Below are positions 29,762 to 37,497 of a stretch of DNA of 64,000 nucleotides, piece after piece. Numbering within the stretch: the first letter of the stretch is position 1; every line of letters begins with the position of its first letter. The notes below the pieces were generated by a model. It had not been told where the DNA came from and did not search any database. It was given only the letters and a program-made list of their open reading frames with translations. Both the position numbers and the translations under genes were made by a program. Source of the stretch: Entamoeba histolytica HM-1:IMSS (taxonomy: Eukaryota; Evosea; Mastigamoebida; Endamoebidae); the NCBI RefSeq assembly GCF_000208925.1, contig NW_001914869.1, positions 95,842-159,841 of the forward strand, given 5' to 3'.

Positions 29762-29769
29762 AAACCCTA
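29762..29769 (+). promoter_or_regulatory. Telo-box AAACCCTA before uS4
   Basis: AAACCCTA followed by G lies 41 bases before the ATG of the ribosomal protein gene at 29810. It matches the plant telo-box core exactly; in plants that motif sits in promoters of translation genes. Its role here is inferred. Confidence 0.5.
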
Positions 29770-29809
29770 GCCGTTGAGAAATCTTGAAAAAGTACTAAGA
29801 ACAACAGCA

Positions 29810-30367
29810 ATGGGACGTTGTTTAAGAAATCATAGTATCACTTACAAAACACCAAAGGTACCATACGAAAGAGAAAGATTTGATGCAGAACTTAAACTTG
29901 TTGGTCAATTTGGATTGAAAAATAAAAAGGAAATTCAACGTGTTCACTATATGCTTGGACATATGAGAACTATTGCTAAAGTTATGTTAATGAAAGATGC
30001 TAAAGATCCAAAGAGACTTCTTGAAGGTGCAGCTCTTCTTAGAAGACTTCACAACCTTGGTATTCTCCCAAGAGACCAAAACAAGTTGGAATTTGTTCTT
30101 GCCCTTAAAGAAGAAAATCTTCTTGAAAGAAGACTTCAAACTCTTGTTTACAGAAAAGGATTTGCTAAATCCATTCATCATGCTAGAGTTCTTATTAGAG
30201 GAAAAATGATTAAAGTTGGTAAACAAGTTGTTGACGTTCCATCCTTCCTTGTTAGAGTTGAATCTGAACCACTCATTCAATTAGCTGATAATACACCATT
30301 AACTAATCCAGAAATTAATGGAAGAAGAAAGAGAAAGAATAATCATGCTGGTAATGATGCTAATTAA
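29810..30367 (+). CDS. RPS9: 40S ribosomal protein S9 (uS4)
   Basis: The start is the ATG at 29810 (MGRCLRNHSITYKTPK). The frame extends upstream only through TTG, and the uS4 family starts at this point. The 185-aa protein has the family core: PYERERFDAELKLVGQFGL, ERRLQTLVYRKG, and the S4 RNA-binding block SIHHARVLIRGKMI with VDVPSFLVRVES. The tail is basic (GRRKRKNN). It is a core small-subunit protein near the mRNA entry channel. Codons are biased toward CTT, AGA and TTC, as in highly expressed genes. Confidence 0.97.
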   Translation: MGRCLRNHSITYKTPKVPYERERFDAELKLVGQFGLKNKKEIQRVHYMLGHMRTIAKVMLMKDAKDPKRLLEGAALLRRLHNLGILPRDQNKLEFVLALKEENLLERRLQTLVYRKGFAKSIHHARVLIRGKMIKVGKQVVDVPSFLVRVESEPLIQLADNTPLTNPEINGRRKRKNNHAGNDAN

Positions 30368-30453
30368 ATTAAGTTGCTGTTATTGATTTCATACTTTTTT
30401 ATACTATCTTTTTATATAAAGAACCTTATATTATTAAATTAATAATAATTAAA

Positions 30454-31659
30454 TTAATTTTCTTCTTGTTCTTCGTCAGGTGAAAGTGTTTGTATTGAAG
30501 GTTTATGAATAGAGTTATAATATTCTAATGTTACTTTTCCAGTTAACACATCATAAATTTTAGTATAATTAACCTGTTCTTTCATGTATTTAGCAAATGG
30601 TTGTTCTTCTTTTTCAAAATTAATAATATCATTCCAAATATATTTCTCTTTAAATTCCATACATTTTTTGAGAGTTTCTTCACTATTAATGTTTGTTTTT
30701 GAATTATTTGAAGTGTCTCTTTGAAGACGTTCATTATGATTTCCAAAATGACATTGATCAAGGAAAAGTCCATGGGCTGGAGCTGTTGGAATAACTGAAC
30801 GCCAATTAATTAATGTAAATGATGTTTTCATAATTTCATTCATTTGTTCAATTGGAAGTCTAAAATTTGTTAATACAATAGCAAATCCAATCATTCTTCT
30901 AATTTGCCATAACATAAAACTTTGTCCATGAATTGAAACTGCAATAACATTAAGTCCATTTCTTTGAACCAATTGAGCAGACATAGAAATAATATATCTG
31001 TTGTTAGATTTACTGTCAGCTTTAGTTTCTTTAGTATTAAAAGTATAATTTTGAAAGTTATGAGTTTTAACATAATTACTAATCACAGAATTAAAATAGT
31101 CAATATCTTCTTGTTGTGGATTATATTCTACATTAATTTCTGGATGTTCACTATCAATTTTTTGAATCGCATAAGAAGGAAAAATATATTCGTATGTACG
31201 AGAATCGACTCGAGTTTTAGCATTAAATGAATGACTAACTTTTACAACATCTTGAATACGAATAGTCTCTGGTAAAAAAGAATTAATTCTTTCAATGTAA
31301 TTTCCATCAAGTCCCATTTTTAATGAAATTAAATTATTTGCTGCTGAAACACCTTTATCAGTTCTTGCACAACGAGACCAACCAACTTTCTTTAAATCAT
31401 GTTTATTATCTTCAGAAATACATTTAGCTTTATACATTGCATTTTCAATTTCACCTTCAATAGTTTTAGGATTGTTATTTAAATACATTAACCCAAAATA
31501 ACCTCTTCCAACATATGAAAATATTACTGCAACTTTAAATTTTTTAATTCTTTCTTTTTTTTCTTCTTCTTTTGGACCTTCACTTGTATTCTCTTTTTTT
31601 GGTTGGGTTTCAGGAAGATGAAAAGGAGATGAATCAGTTGGTGCTTCACTTCTTTTCAT
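30454..31659 (-). CDS. tRNA pseudouridine synthase (TruA/Pus1 family)
   Basis: After a charged N-terminal tail the 401-aa protein has the TruA-fold blocks: FSYVGRGYFGLMYL, KTIEGEIENAM, the catalytic-Asp motif RCARTDKGVSA, FNAKTRVDSRTYEYIFP and WQIRRMIGFAIV. The wording around the catalytic Asp and KTIEGEI fits the eukaryotic Pus1 branch, which modifies U27/U28 and other sites in tRNAs and some mRNAs and snRNAs. It converges on the uS4 gene with 86 bases between stops. Confidence 0.92.
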   Translation of the reverse strand: MKRSEAPTDSSPFHLPETQPKKENTSEGPKEEEKKERIKKFKVAVIFSYVGRGYFGLMYLNNNPKTIEGEIENAMYKAKCISEDNKHDLKKVGWSRCARTDKGVSAANNLISLKMGLDGNYIERINSFLPETIRIQDVVKVSHSFNAKTRVDSRTYEYIFPSYAIQKIDSEHPEINVEYNPQQEDIDYFNSVISNYVKTHNFQNYTFNTKETKADSKSNNRYIISMSAQLVQRNGLNVIAVSIHGQSFMLWQIRRMIGFAIVLTNFRLPIEQMNEIMKTSFTLINWRSVIPTAPAHGLFLDQCHFGNHNERLQRDTSNNSKTNINSEETLKKCMEFKEKYIWNDIINFEKEEQPFAKYMKEQVNYTKIYDVLTGKVTLEYYNSIHKPSIQTLSPDEEQEEN

Positions 31660-31907
31660 TTAGAATAATCAATTAAGTTTTTCTTTTTATTATTTTTTGT
31701 TTTTCTTTTCTCCTTAAAAGCTAAGATAATTTGAGACAATCCAAACATTTTTGTTTTTTAATTATTCTAAAAATGGAAAAGTAGAAGAAACTATTAAAAA
31801 AATAATAAATAAAACTATAATCCACTAACTAAATAAAGTGTTAAAATAGGACACGTGTCATACAAAAGTGATTGGACTAATTATTTCATTCTAATCACTG
31901 TCTATTA

Positions 31908-33365
31908 ATGGCTTTCAATATGTTTAAGAAAAAATGTAAACAAGACTATGTTATTAGTGTTGATAAGATTTGTGATTTTACTGGTAGTTCAAAAGAAGTA
32001 ATATTAAGATGGAGAAGAGGTAAAAAAGAAAGTAATAAAGGAAAGTTTAATCCAATACAAATAACAGACTCAAAAACAGATGTGACTGGTGCTACTATTA
32101 GTCTTCATTGTACTTTATTTGAAAAAGCTAAAGCTGGGTATTATGAAGAAAAGTTAGTTCAATTTATTTTAGAAAATATAAATGGAAAAAAGATTTGTTC
32201 TGGTGTTATTGATTTAGCTCAATTTGCTGATTTAGATGGGAAAACAGAAAATGTTATATGTGAAATGAGAGCAAAAGGAAAAACTTTAAAAGCTAAGTTA
32301 CTGATTTCTATTACAAGTACCCAAGGAGTTTCAACTGGAAATTCTGAAAATACTGAATGTTTTGTATTAGACAGTGAAGAAGAATACTCAACAAATCAAG
32401 GACCAGATCCAATTCATGCTTCATTAATTCAACAAATGAAAGCTAGGGAAGAAAAAGAAGAAGAAGAATTAAGACAAAAACAAATGAAAGAAAGAGATGA
32501 GTCAGTTAAGAATGAAGAACCAGAGTTTTTAGATGAGTTACCACCTAAAGAAACGACACTACCAAAAACTGAAGAGAAAGATGAAATAATTGAAGGAATT
32601 GAAACAGCTCAGATACAACCAATTCAAAATGAAGAACAAGAAATTGTTAAAGAAGAAAAACCAAAAGAAATAGAAGAAGTTAAAAAAGTATTTGAAGAAA
32701 CTGTCAGTAATGAACAAATGATTGAAATGTTAAATAAATATACAGAAGAAGATTCAAGAAAGTTTATTATATCAAAATATGTTGAAAGTGTTGGAAAAGA
32801 TATTACTCCTTTAATAGATTCATGTATATTTAGTAATAGAAGTGTGTTTGAAAATAATACAAATGATATTGAACAAGTTAATGCTTTTAAAATAATGGAA
32901 ATGATTAAACATATTTATGATGTAATAGAAGAGAAAGGAATTGAAGAAGAAGTTATTTCCTTAACAATTAAACAATTATATCATTTTCTTGCTTATTATG
33001 TATTAGATACTTTATTCACTCAACCAGAAAAAATTTGTTGTAGTAAAGGATTTCAAATAAAATATGTTATGTCATATATGGATATGTATAGTTCTGATAA
33101 ACATTTTCAAACAATTAAAGATCAATATTCTCAAATGAATGTAGTCACTGATATTGCTAATGTCTTTATATTACATCATGTTATTGCTGTAAATGACTTG
33201 GAAACAACGTTCCCATCATTGTCAGTAAATATCATTTATCAATTATTATCTAATTTCCATACTGATGAAATGGATCCTGAACCTGTTTCTCAAACATATT
33301 TAAGATCAATTCAAGACAAATGTACTAATGATCCAATCCCAACTCGTTTTTCTGTTGTTGCTTAA
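31908..33365 (+). CDS. N-terminal C2 (EEIG1/EHBP1-type) plus DIL-like domain protein
   Basis: Residues about 10-140 look like the NT-type C2 domain (YVISVDKICDF, ILRWRRGKK, CSGVIDLAQFADLDG, LLISITS). A long Glu/Lys-rich linker follows (residues about 185-270). Residues about 315-470 resemble the dilute (DIL) domain of class V myosin tails (MIKHIYDVIEEKG, QLYHFLAYYVLDTLF, FILHHVIAVNDLETTFPSLS). This C2-linker-DIL layout is known in plants and protists and may tether membranes to actin-based transport. The assignment rests on fold-like patterns. It converges on the PEX5-like gene with 40 bases between stops. Confidence 0.7.
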   Translation: MAFNMFKKKCKQDYVISVDKICDFTGSSKEVILRWRRGKKESNKGKFNPIQITDSKTDVTGATISLHCTLFEKAKAGYYEEKLVQFILENINGKKICSGVIDLAQFADLDGKTENVICEMRAKGKTLKAKLLISITSTQGVSTGNSENTECFVLDSEEEYSTNQGPDPIHASLIQQMKAREEKEEEELRQKQMKERDESVKNEEPEFLDELPPKETTLPKTEEKDEIIEGIETAQIQPIQNEEQEIVKEEKPKEIEEVKKVFEETVSNEQMIEMLNKYTEEDSRKFIISKYVESVGKDITPLIDSCIFSNRSVFENNTNDIEQVNAFKIMEMIKHIYDVIEEKGIEEEVISLTIKQLYHFLAYYVLDTLFTQPEKICCSKGFQIKYVMSYMDMYSSDKHFQTIKDQYSQMNVVTDIANVFILHHVIAVNDLETTFPSLSVNIIYQLLSNFHTDEMDPEPVSQTYLRSIQDKCTNDPIPTRFSVVA

Positions 33366-33405
33366 TTTGAACATTTTTTAAATTTAAATATTTTGGTTCA
33401 TTCAA

Positions 33406-34974
33406 TTAATGTGTTATCGTATCAAACACATCAGATATTACCATGGAATCTCTGTTCTCCTCTTTACATCTCTCAGCTAAGTCATCATATCCACACATAA
33501 GTAATGCTACATATAGAAGGTCCCATGTGTCATTTCCTTCTGCAATTAGTAAAGACTCACAATAATGTTCTACTGCTTCTGTCCACATATTTAATGCTTG
33601 GTATGATAATCCTAAATTATTATGTATACGTGCATTTTGTTGATCAATTTCTAGTGCATTCAAAAAACAATTAATTGCTTCTTGATGTTTAAATGATAGT
33701 TCATAAGCAACTCCAATTCTATTCCACTCTATACTCCCTTTTATTTCCCAGAATTGTTCAAAATAATGTGCAGCAGCTTCTCCATCTCCAATAATTAAAT
33801 TCAATATAGCTTTATCATATAAACATTGACTATTATTAATAGATTCAACTTCTTGAAGGATTTTATATCCTTTTTGTTCAATAGATTCTTTTTGTAAAAA
33901 AGTAGTAGTTAGTTGATACTTTTTTTGAATATTAGACAAGATAAGTTCTTTATTATCAGTGTTAAATAATATAGATAAAGAATTTTCATAATACATTTCT
34001 TTCATTTCATCACTAAGATTATCTGTACATTTTTCTGCTTCTTTCAATGCTTTTATTGCAATATCATCTCGTTCTTCATAATTTAATTCAATAGCAAGTT
34101 GAATCCATAATTCTTTTTGGTCTTTATTTCTTTGTAAAGATGCTTCAAGAATTAAAATATGTTCTGATTTATCAATTATGTCCAATTCATGAATCTTATT
34201 ATCTAATTGTTTATCACTTAAATAAGGATTTTCATATACAAAAGGATAATCACATCCATCAATTAATGAATAATTATTTTCATTTTTACTACTTTCATTT
34301 TGTTCATGACTTTGCTGTTTATTTTGTTCTTCCTCAATTTTTTTTTGTTCGTTTATCAGTTGATCATCTATTAAATCTTCTTGTTTTATTTCATTTTTAA
34401 TTCCAACCTTATCATAATAAGACTGTTCTGATGTTGTTTGACTAAAAGCATAATCATGAATCATTTTGACAACTTTATTCTGATTAAGGTTTGGGTTATT
34501 TTGAAGGTATATAGAACTAACTAATTCTTTGCATTTGTATTTAATCAATTCTATATCTTTTGTTGAATTTTTAATATGGTCAAATACTTTTATCAACTCA
34601 TTTTCAAAAATGATTTCATTTTGTTGGTTAATATGATCAATAATCATTTGATGTGTTGCCATTTGAATTAACTGTTTGTTAACTAAATTTGGTTGTTGTT
34701 GGGTATATATTTGTTGGATATTTTGAAATGATTGTTGTGGTTGTGAAGTCACTTGTTGTGTTTGGTTTTGGTTATTTGTTTGTTGAAGGGAAAGGATTTG
34801 ACTAATCCATGGATCAGATGCATCCCATATTTTTTGCATATTTGATTGGGTCCAAGTTGAGTCTTCAATAGTGTTAGTACTAAAGTCAGTAGTACTATAT
34901 TCAATTCCTTGTGAAAGTGTTGATGGAGAAAAATTTACTACTGTTGGTGATGAGGTAATTTGTATTTGACTCAT
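33406..34974 (-). CDS. TPR protein resembling the peroxisomal import receptor PEX5
   Basis: The N-terminal half of this 522-aa protein is Gln/Asn-rich and disordered and carries a Trp motif (IWDASDPWISQI) that recalls degenerate WxxxF/Y boxes. The C-terminal half has TPRs arranged as in PEX5: LILEASLQRNKDQKELWIQL and DDIAIKALKEAEK match the first repeats, and EWNRIGVAYELSFKHQEAIN then ARIHNNLGLSYQ match the last ones, where PEX5 has the AR-x-NLG signature. A central stretch is divergent. In PEX5 this part binds the SKL-type PTS1 signal. Entamoeba is generally held to lack peroxisomes, so the role is unclear. A generic TPR co-chaperone is the alternative. Confidence 0.55.
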   Translation of the reverse strand: MSQIQITSSPTVVNFSPSTLSQGIEYSTTDFSTNTIEDSTWTQSNMQKIWDASDPWISQILSLQQTNNQNQTQQVTSQPQQSFQNIQQIYTQQQPNLVNKQLIQMATHQMIIDHINQQNEIIFENELIKVFDHIKNSTKDIELIKYKCKELVSSIYLQNNPNLNQNKVVKMIHDYAFSQTTSEQSYYDKVGIKNEIKQEDLIDDQLINEQKKIEEEQNKQQSHEQNESSKNENNYSLIDGCDYPFVYENPYLSDKQLDNKIHELDIIDKSEHILILEASLQRNKDQKELWIQLAIELNYEERDDIAIKALKEAEKCTDNLSDEMKEMYYENSLSILFNTDNKELILSNIQKKYQLTTTFLQKESIEQKGYKILQEVESINNSQCLYDKAILNLIIGDGEAAAHYFEQFWEIKGSIEWNRIGVAYELSFKHQEAINCFLNALEIDQQNARIHNNLGLSYQALNMWTEAVEHYCESLLIAEGNDTWDLLYVALLMCGYDDLAERCKEENRDSMVISDVFDTITH

Positions 34975-35017
34975 CTTATTGTAAATAAAAGTTTTTTTTT
35001 AACAAAAAACTATTCAA

Positions 35018-36538
35018 TTAGTAAAAAAAGAATAAAATACACAACACAAGAAGCATTGATGACATTTCAGATGAACAAGTTTTTTGAATTTGAAAATTAT
35101 ATTCTTGTTTTGAAAAAGAGTCAATATTAGGACATGTTGGTGTTTGATAACAAAAATAAGTTTGGTTTGTTCTATCTGATTCATTAATCAAACGATTATA
35201 TGGACAAAATTTTATTTCTGTTTTTGATCTCCAATCATAATCAAATCCATTAAGACTATCAACAATTAATTTTTGTTCTTCACTATTAAACTCATTGAAC
35301 GAATCACATTGATATCCAATTTTAGTATCTAAAACATACTTTCTTACTCTATCAATGGTAGGAGATGGATAATAATTAGGATCTCCATCTCCTATATATG
35401 AACGAGGAATTGCTCCTGGTAAAAATACAGCTGTAAATGTCCATGCATGACGTAGAGGAAAGAGAGTATCAATTAAATGAACATCTACATAATATGGTTT
35501 AACTATAGCAACACCACTTGGATAAAAAGTACCATAATCAACATCTCTTAATTTTACAAATGGAAATTGTGTTCCAACTGGAAGAGCATTCATTCTATAT
35601 TTTAATATATGAATGAATTTTTGCATTGTTTGGATTATTTGTTCTTTATTTCCTCGATATTGAAGATAATGTCCATCAAATTCACAAGCAAATTCTTTCA
35701 TCCAATCACTTCTTCCCATATTATCTTCAGAAGAGTCTAACATATGTAATTGAAAACTATTAAAATGTTGTCTCACTCGATTTCTTAATAAACTAATAGA
35801 TTCATGTAATGTTTTCTTTGATTGATATACTTTCATGTCACTAATAAAGATAATATGTGCATCATTTCCTGTTAAATTATATTCTAAAATATAATCTCTC
35901 ATTAATAAAAAAGGTTCTTTTGGTTTTGTTCCTCCATATGTAGTAAATTGACAAACATTATCAGACATTCTATAGATTGAACTATGAGTAATATCCATAA
36001 ATCCTTGTAATACTCTGGCTTCATTATTAAAAATAACTAAACGAACTTGTTGTAGTGGACTGATAGAATTAATAAGAAGTGATACTCCATTTCGCTTTTC
36101 TTTAAAATTCCTATTAGAACTTGAGACATCATAAAATATAAAGAATGTGGATTTACCAAATTCAATTCCTCTAGAATATTCAAAGTCTTGTGGATTATAA
36201 TATTGTATTGTTTGAAACCCAGGATAAAATATTGCTGTGTTTGAATGATGAATTGAAATGAATAATGGTTTTGGATAAATCCTTAAAAAGTAATTGGGAA
36301 GTTCTTTAGACCAACAAATATCATCATTATCATATTGTGTTGGATAACTAGAATAATGTACCATTGGTGAATTATAACTTTTCAAATAACATGATATTCC
36401 ACAATAATATGGATGTTGTAATGGATAAGGTCCTCCTAGATATGATAATGGAAATGGTTGGTATTCTTCAGTTTGATAAAATCCATGAATGTCAAATACA
36501 CATGAAGAGGAACAACTAACTCTAATTTTATTTCTGTT
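35018..36538 (-). CDS. vWA-like surface protein with probable GPI-anchor tail; first exon unresolved
   Basis: The contiguous frame runs from 36538 to 35018. Its region upstream of 36385 has no ATG but clearly codes (VSCSSSCVFDIHGFYQTEEY), so a spliced first exon is needed. The body has a von Willebrand A-like fold with a MIDAS-type motif (FFIFYDVSSSN) and following strands (VRLVIFNNEARVLQGF, DAHIIFISDMKVYQ). The C-terminus has small residues followed by a hydrophobic tail (MLLVLCILFFFY), typical of GPI attachment. Many Cys and NxS/T sites fit an extracellular protein. Adhesion or metal-dependent ligand binding is inferred. A candidate signal-peptide exon lies at 36594-36632 or 36641. Confidence 0.7.
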   Translation of the reverse strand, partial: NRNKIRVSCSSSCVFDIHGFYQTEEYQPFPLSYLGGPYPLQHPYYCGISCYLKSYNSPMVHYSSYPTQYDNDDICWSKELPNYFLRIYPKPLFISIHHSNTAIFYPGFQTIQYYNPQDFEYSRGIEFGKSTFFIFYDVSSSNRNFKEKRNGVSLLINSISPLQQVRLVIFNNEARVLQGFMDITHSSIYRMSDNVCQFTTYGGTKPKEPFLLMRDYILEYNLTGNDAHIIFISDMKVYQSKKTLHESISLLRNRVRQHFNSFQLHMLDSSEDNMGRSDWMKEFACEFDGHYLQYRGNKEQIIQTMQKFIHILKYRMNALPVGTQFPFVKLRDVDYGTFYPSGVAIVKPYYVDVHLIDTLFPLRHAWTFTAVFLPGAIPRSYIGDGDPNYYPSPTIDRVRKYVLDTKIGYQCDSFNEFNSEEQKLIVDSLNGFDYDWRSKTEIKFCPYNRLINESDRTNQTYFCYQTPTCPNIDSFSKQEYNFQIQKTCSSEMSSMLLVLCILFFFY

Positions 36539-36593
36539 CTACATAATAAGTGAAGAAATTTCTAAGTATAGAAGATTGAACAAACTTCAAAAC
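36539..36593 (-). other. Candidate intron at the 5' end of the vWA-like gene
   Basis: On the gene strand TTATGTAG at 36539 could be the acceptor. A GTTTTG donor at 36593 would join a hydrophobic exon (MTFLITFFLFTKL, from ATG 36632) in phase 0, giving a 55-bp intron. The better consensus donor GTTTGT at 36585 gives a 47-bp intron but the wrong phase. The boundary is therefore tentative. Confidence 0.4.
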
Positions 36594-36822
36594 GAGTTTT
36601 GTAAATAGAAAAAATGTTATCAAGAAAGTCATATAATCCATAACATTGAAAAAGAAAAATAATCAGTAATATATTCATTTGTCTTGAGGCTGACAGTTTT
36701 AGTTATTACTAGAATCTTTATTAGATTAAATTCATATTGTTTTTTATTTACAATGAATTATCAGGAATATTCCTATTGTTATAAATATTTTGTTGTATAA
36801 AACAAGAAAAGAAAAAAGAAAA

Positions 36823-36830
36823 AAGGGTTT
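36823..36830 (+). promoter_or_regulatory. Telo-box-like AAGGGTTT before EBP2
   Basis: AAGGGTTT sits 41 bases before the EBP2 ATG at 36871, the same distance as the AAACCCTA box before uS4. It is a member of the recurring set; function is inferred. Confidence 0.45.
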
Positions 36831-36870
36831 AAAAAAGAAAAAAAAAACAAGAATTAGATTATCATATTGT

Positions 36871-37497
36871 ATGACCGAAGTTGAAGTTGTCAAATTGGAA
36901 AATACTCCAGAAATGGTCCAAGCGTTAAATCAAATGTGTAAAGAAATAGTTACTGAAGATGGTAAAACTCCTGAAGAATTTGAAAAAAATTTACGATTAA
37001 CAAATGAAGATGTTACTGAAGTACAAAATATCGATAATGACTATGAACGTGAGTTAGTTTTTTATCAACAAGCAATTAAATCAGTTATACAAGCAAGAAA
37101 GTATTTCAATGCTAACAAATATCCACATAAACGACCAGTTGATTATTATGCAGAAATGCTTAAATCAGATGAACATATGGAACGAATAAGACCTGAATTG
37201 ATGAAGATTCAAAAGAAAATTGAAGCAGTTGAACAACGAAAGAAGAACCTTGAAATGCAAAAAGAAGAAAATAAAATGAAAAAACAAAAAAGAAGAGAAG
37301 ATGCTATTCAACGACTTAAAGCTAAAAAAGAAAAGAAGAAAGCACGTTTCAGAGATAAAGCACTTGCCAAACAAGGAAGATTTAATAAATTAGATGATAA
37401 GAAAATTACTAATGGTAAAGTTATGTTTGGAAAGAAGAAAACAGAAATGAGAAAACAAAAAAATGGTGGTAATCATAAGAAAGGAGGTAAGAGATAA
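36871..37497 (+). CDS. EBP2: rRNA-processing protein EBP2 homologue
   Basis: The start is the ATG at 36871 (MTEVEVVK); the upstream extension opens with TTG and is a lysine run coded by purine tracts. The 208-aa protein has the EBP2 core: NDYERELVFYQQAIKSVIQA, KRPVDYYAEMLKSDEHM, then a long basic coiled coil and a C-terminal KALAKQGRFNK block ending in Gly/Lys-rich residues. EBP2 is a nucleolar assembly factor for the 60S subunit (27S pre-rRNA processing). It is shorter than the yeast protein because the acidic N-terminal part is reduced. Confidence 0.9.
   Translation: MTEVEVVKLENTPEMVQALNQMCKEIVTEDGKTPEEFEKNLRLTNEDVTEVQNIDNDYERELVFYQQAIKSVIQARKYFNANKYPHKRPVDYYAEMLKSDEHMERIRPELMKIQKKIEAVEQRKKNLEMQKEENKMKKQKRREDAIQRLKAKKEKKKARFRDKALAKQGRFNKLDDKKITNGKVMFGKKKTEMRKQKNGGNHKKGGKR

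Noticed and set aside
3428..36870. Upstream extensions of several genes starting with GTG or TTG (3428, 10896, 16452, 29774, 36790, and minus-strand 5855)
   Set aside because: Eukaryotic initiation at these codons is unlikely and a nearby ATG fits the family start in each case, so the ATG was used. The TTG at 36385 (minus) is different: coding continues upstream and a spliced exon is more likely.
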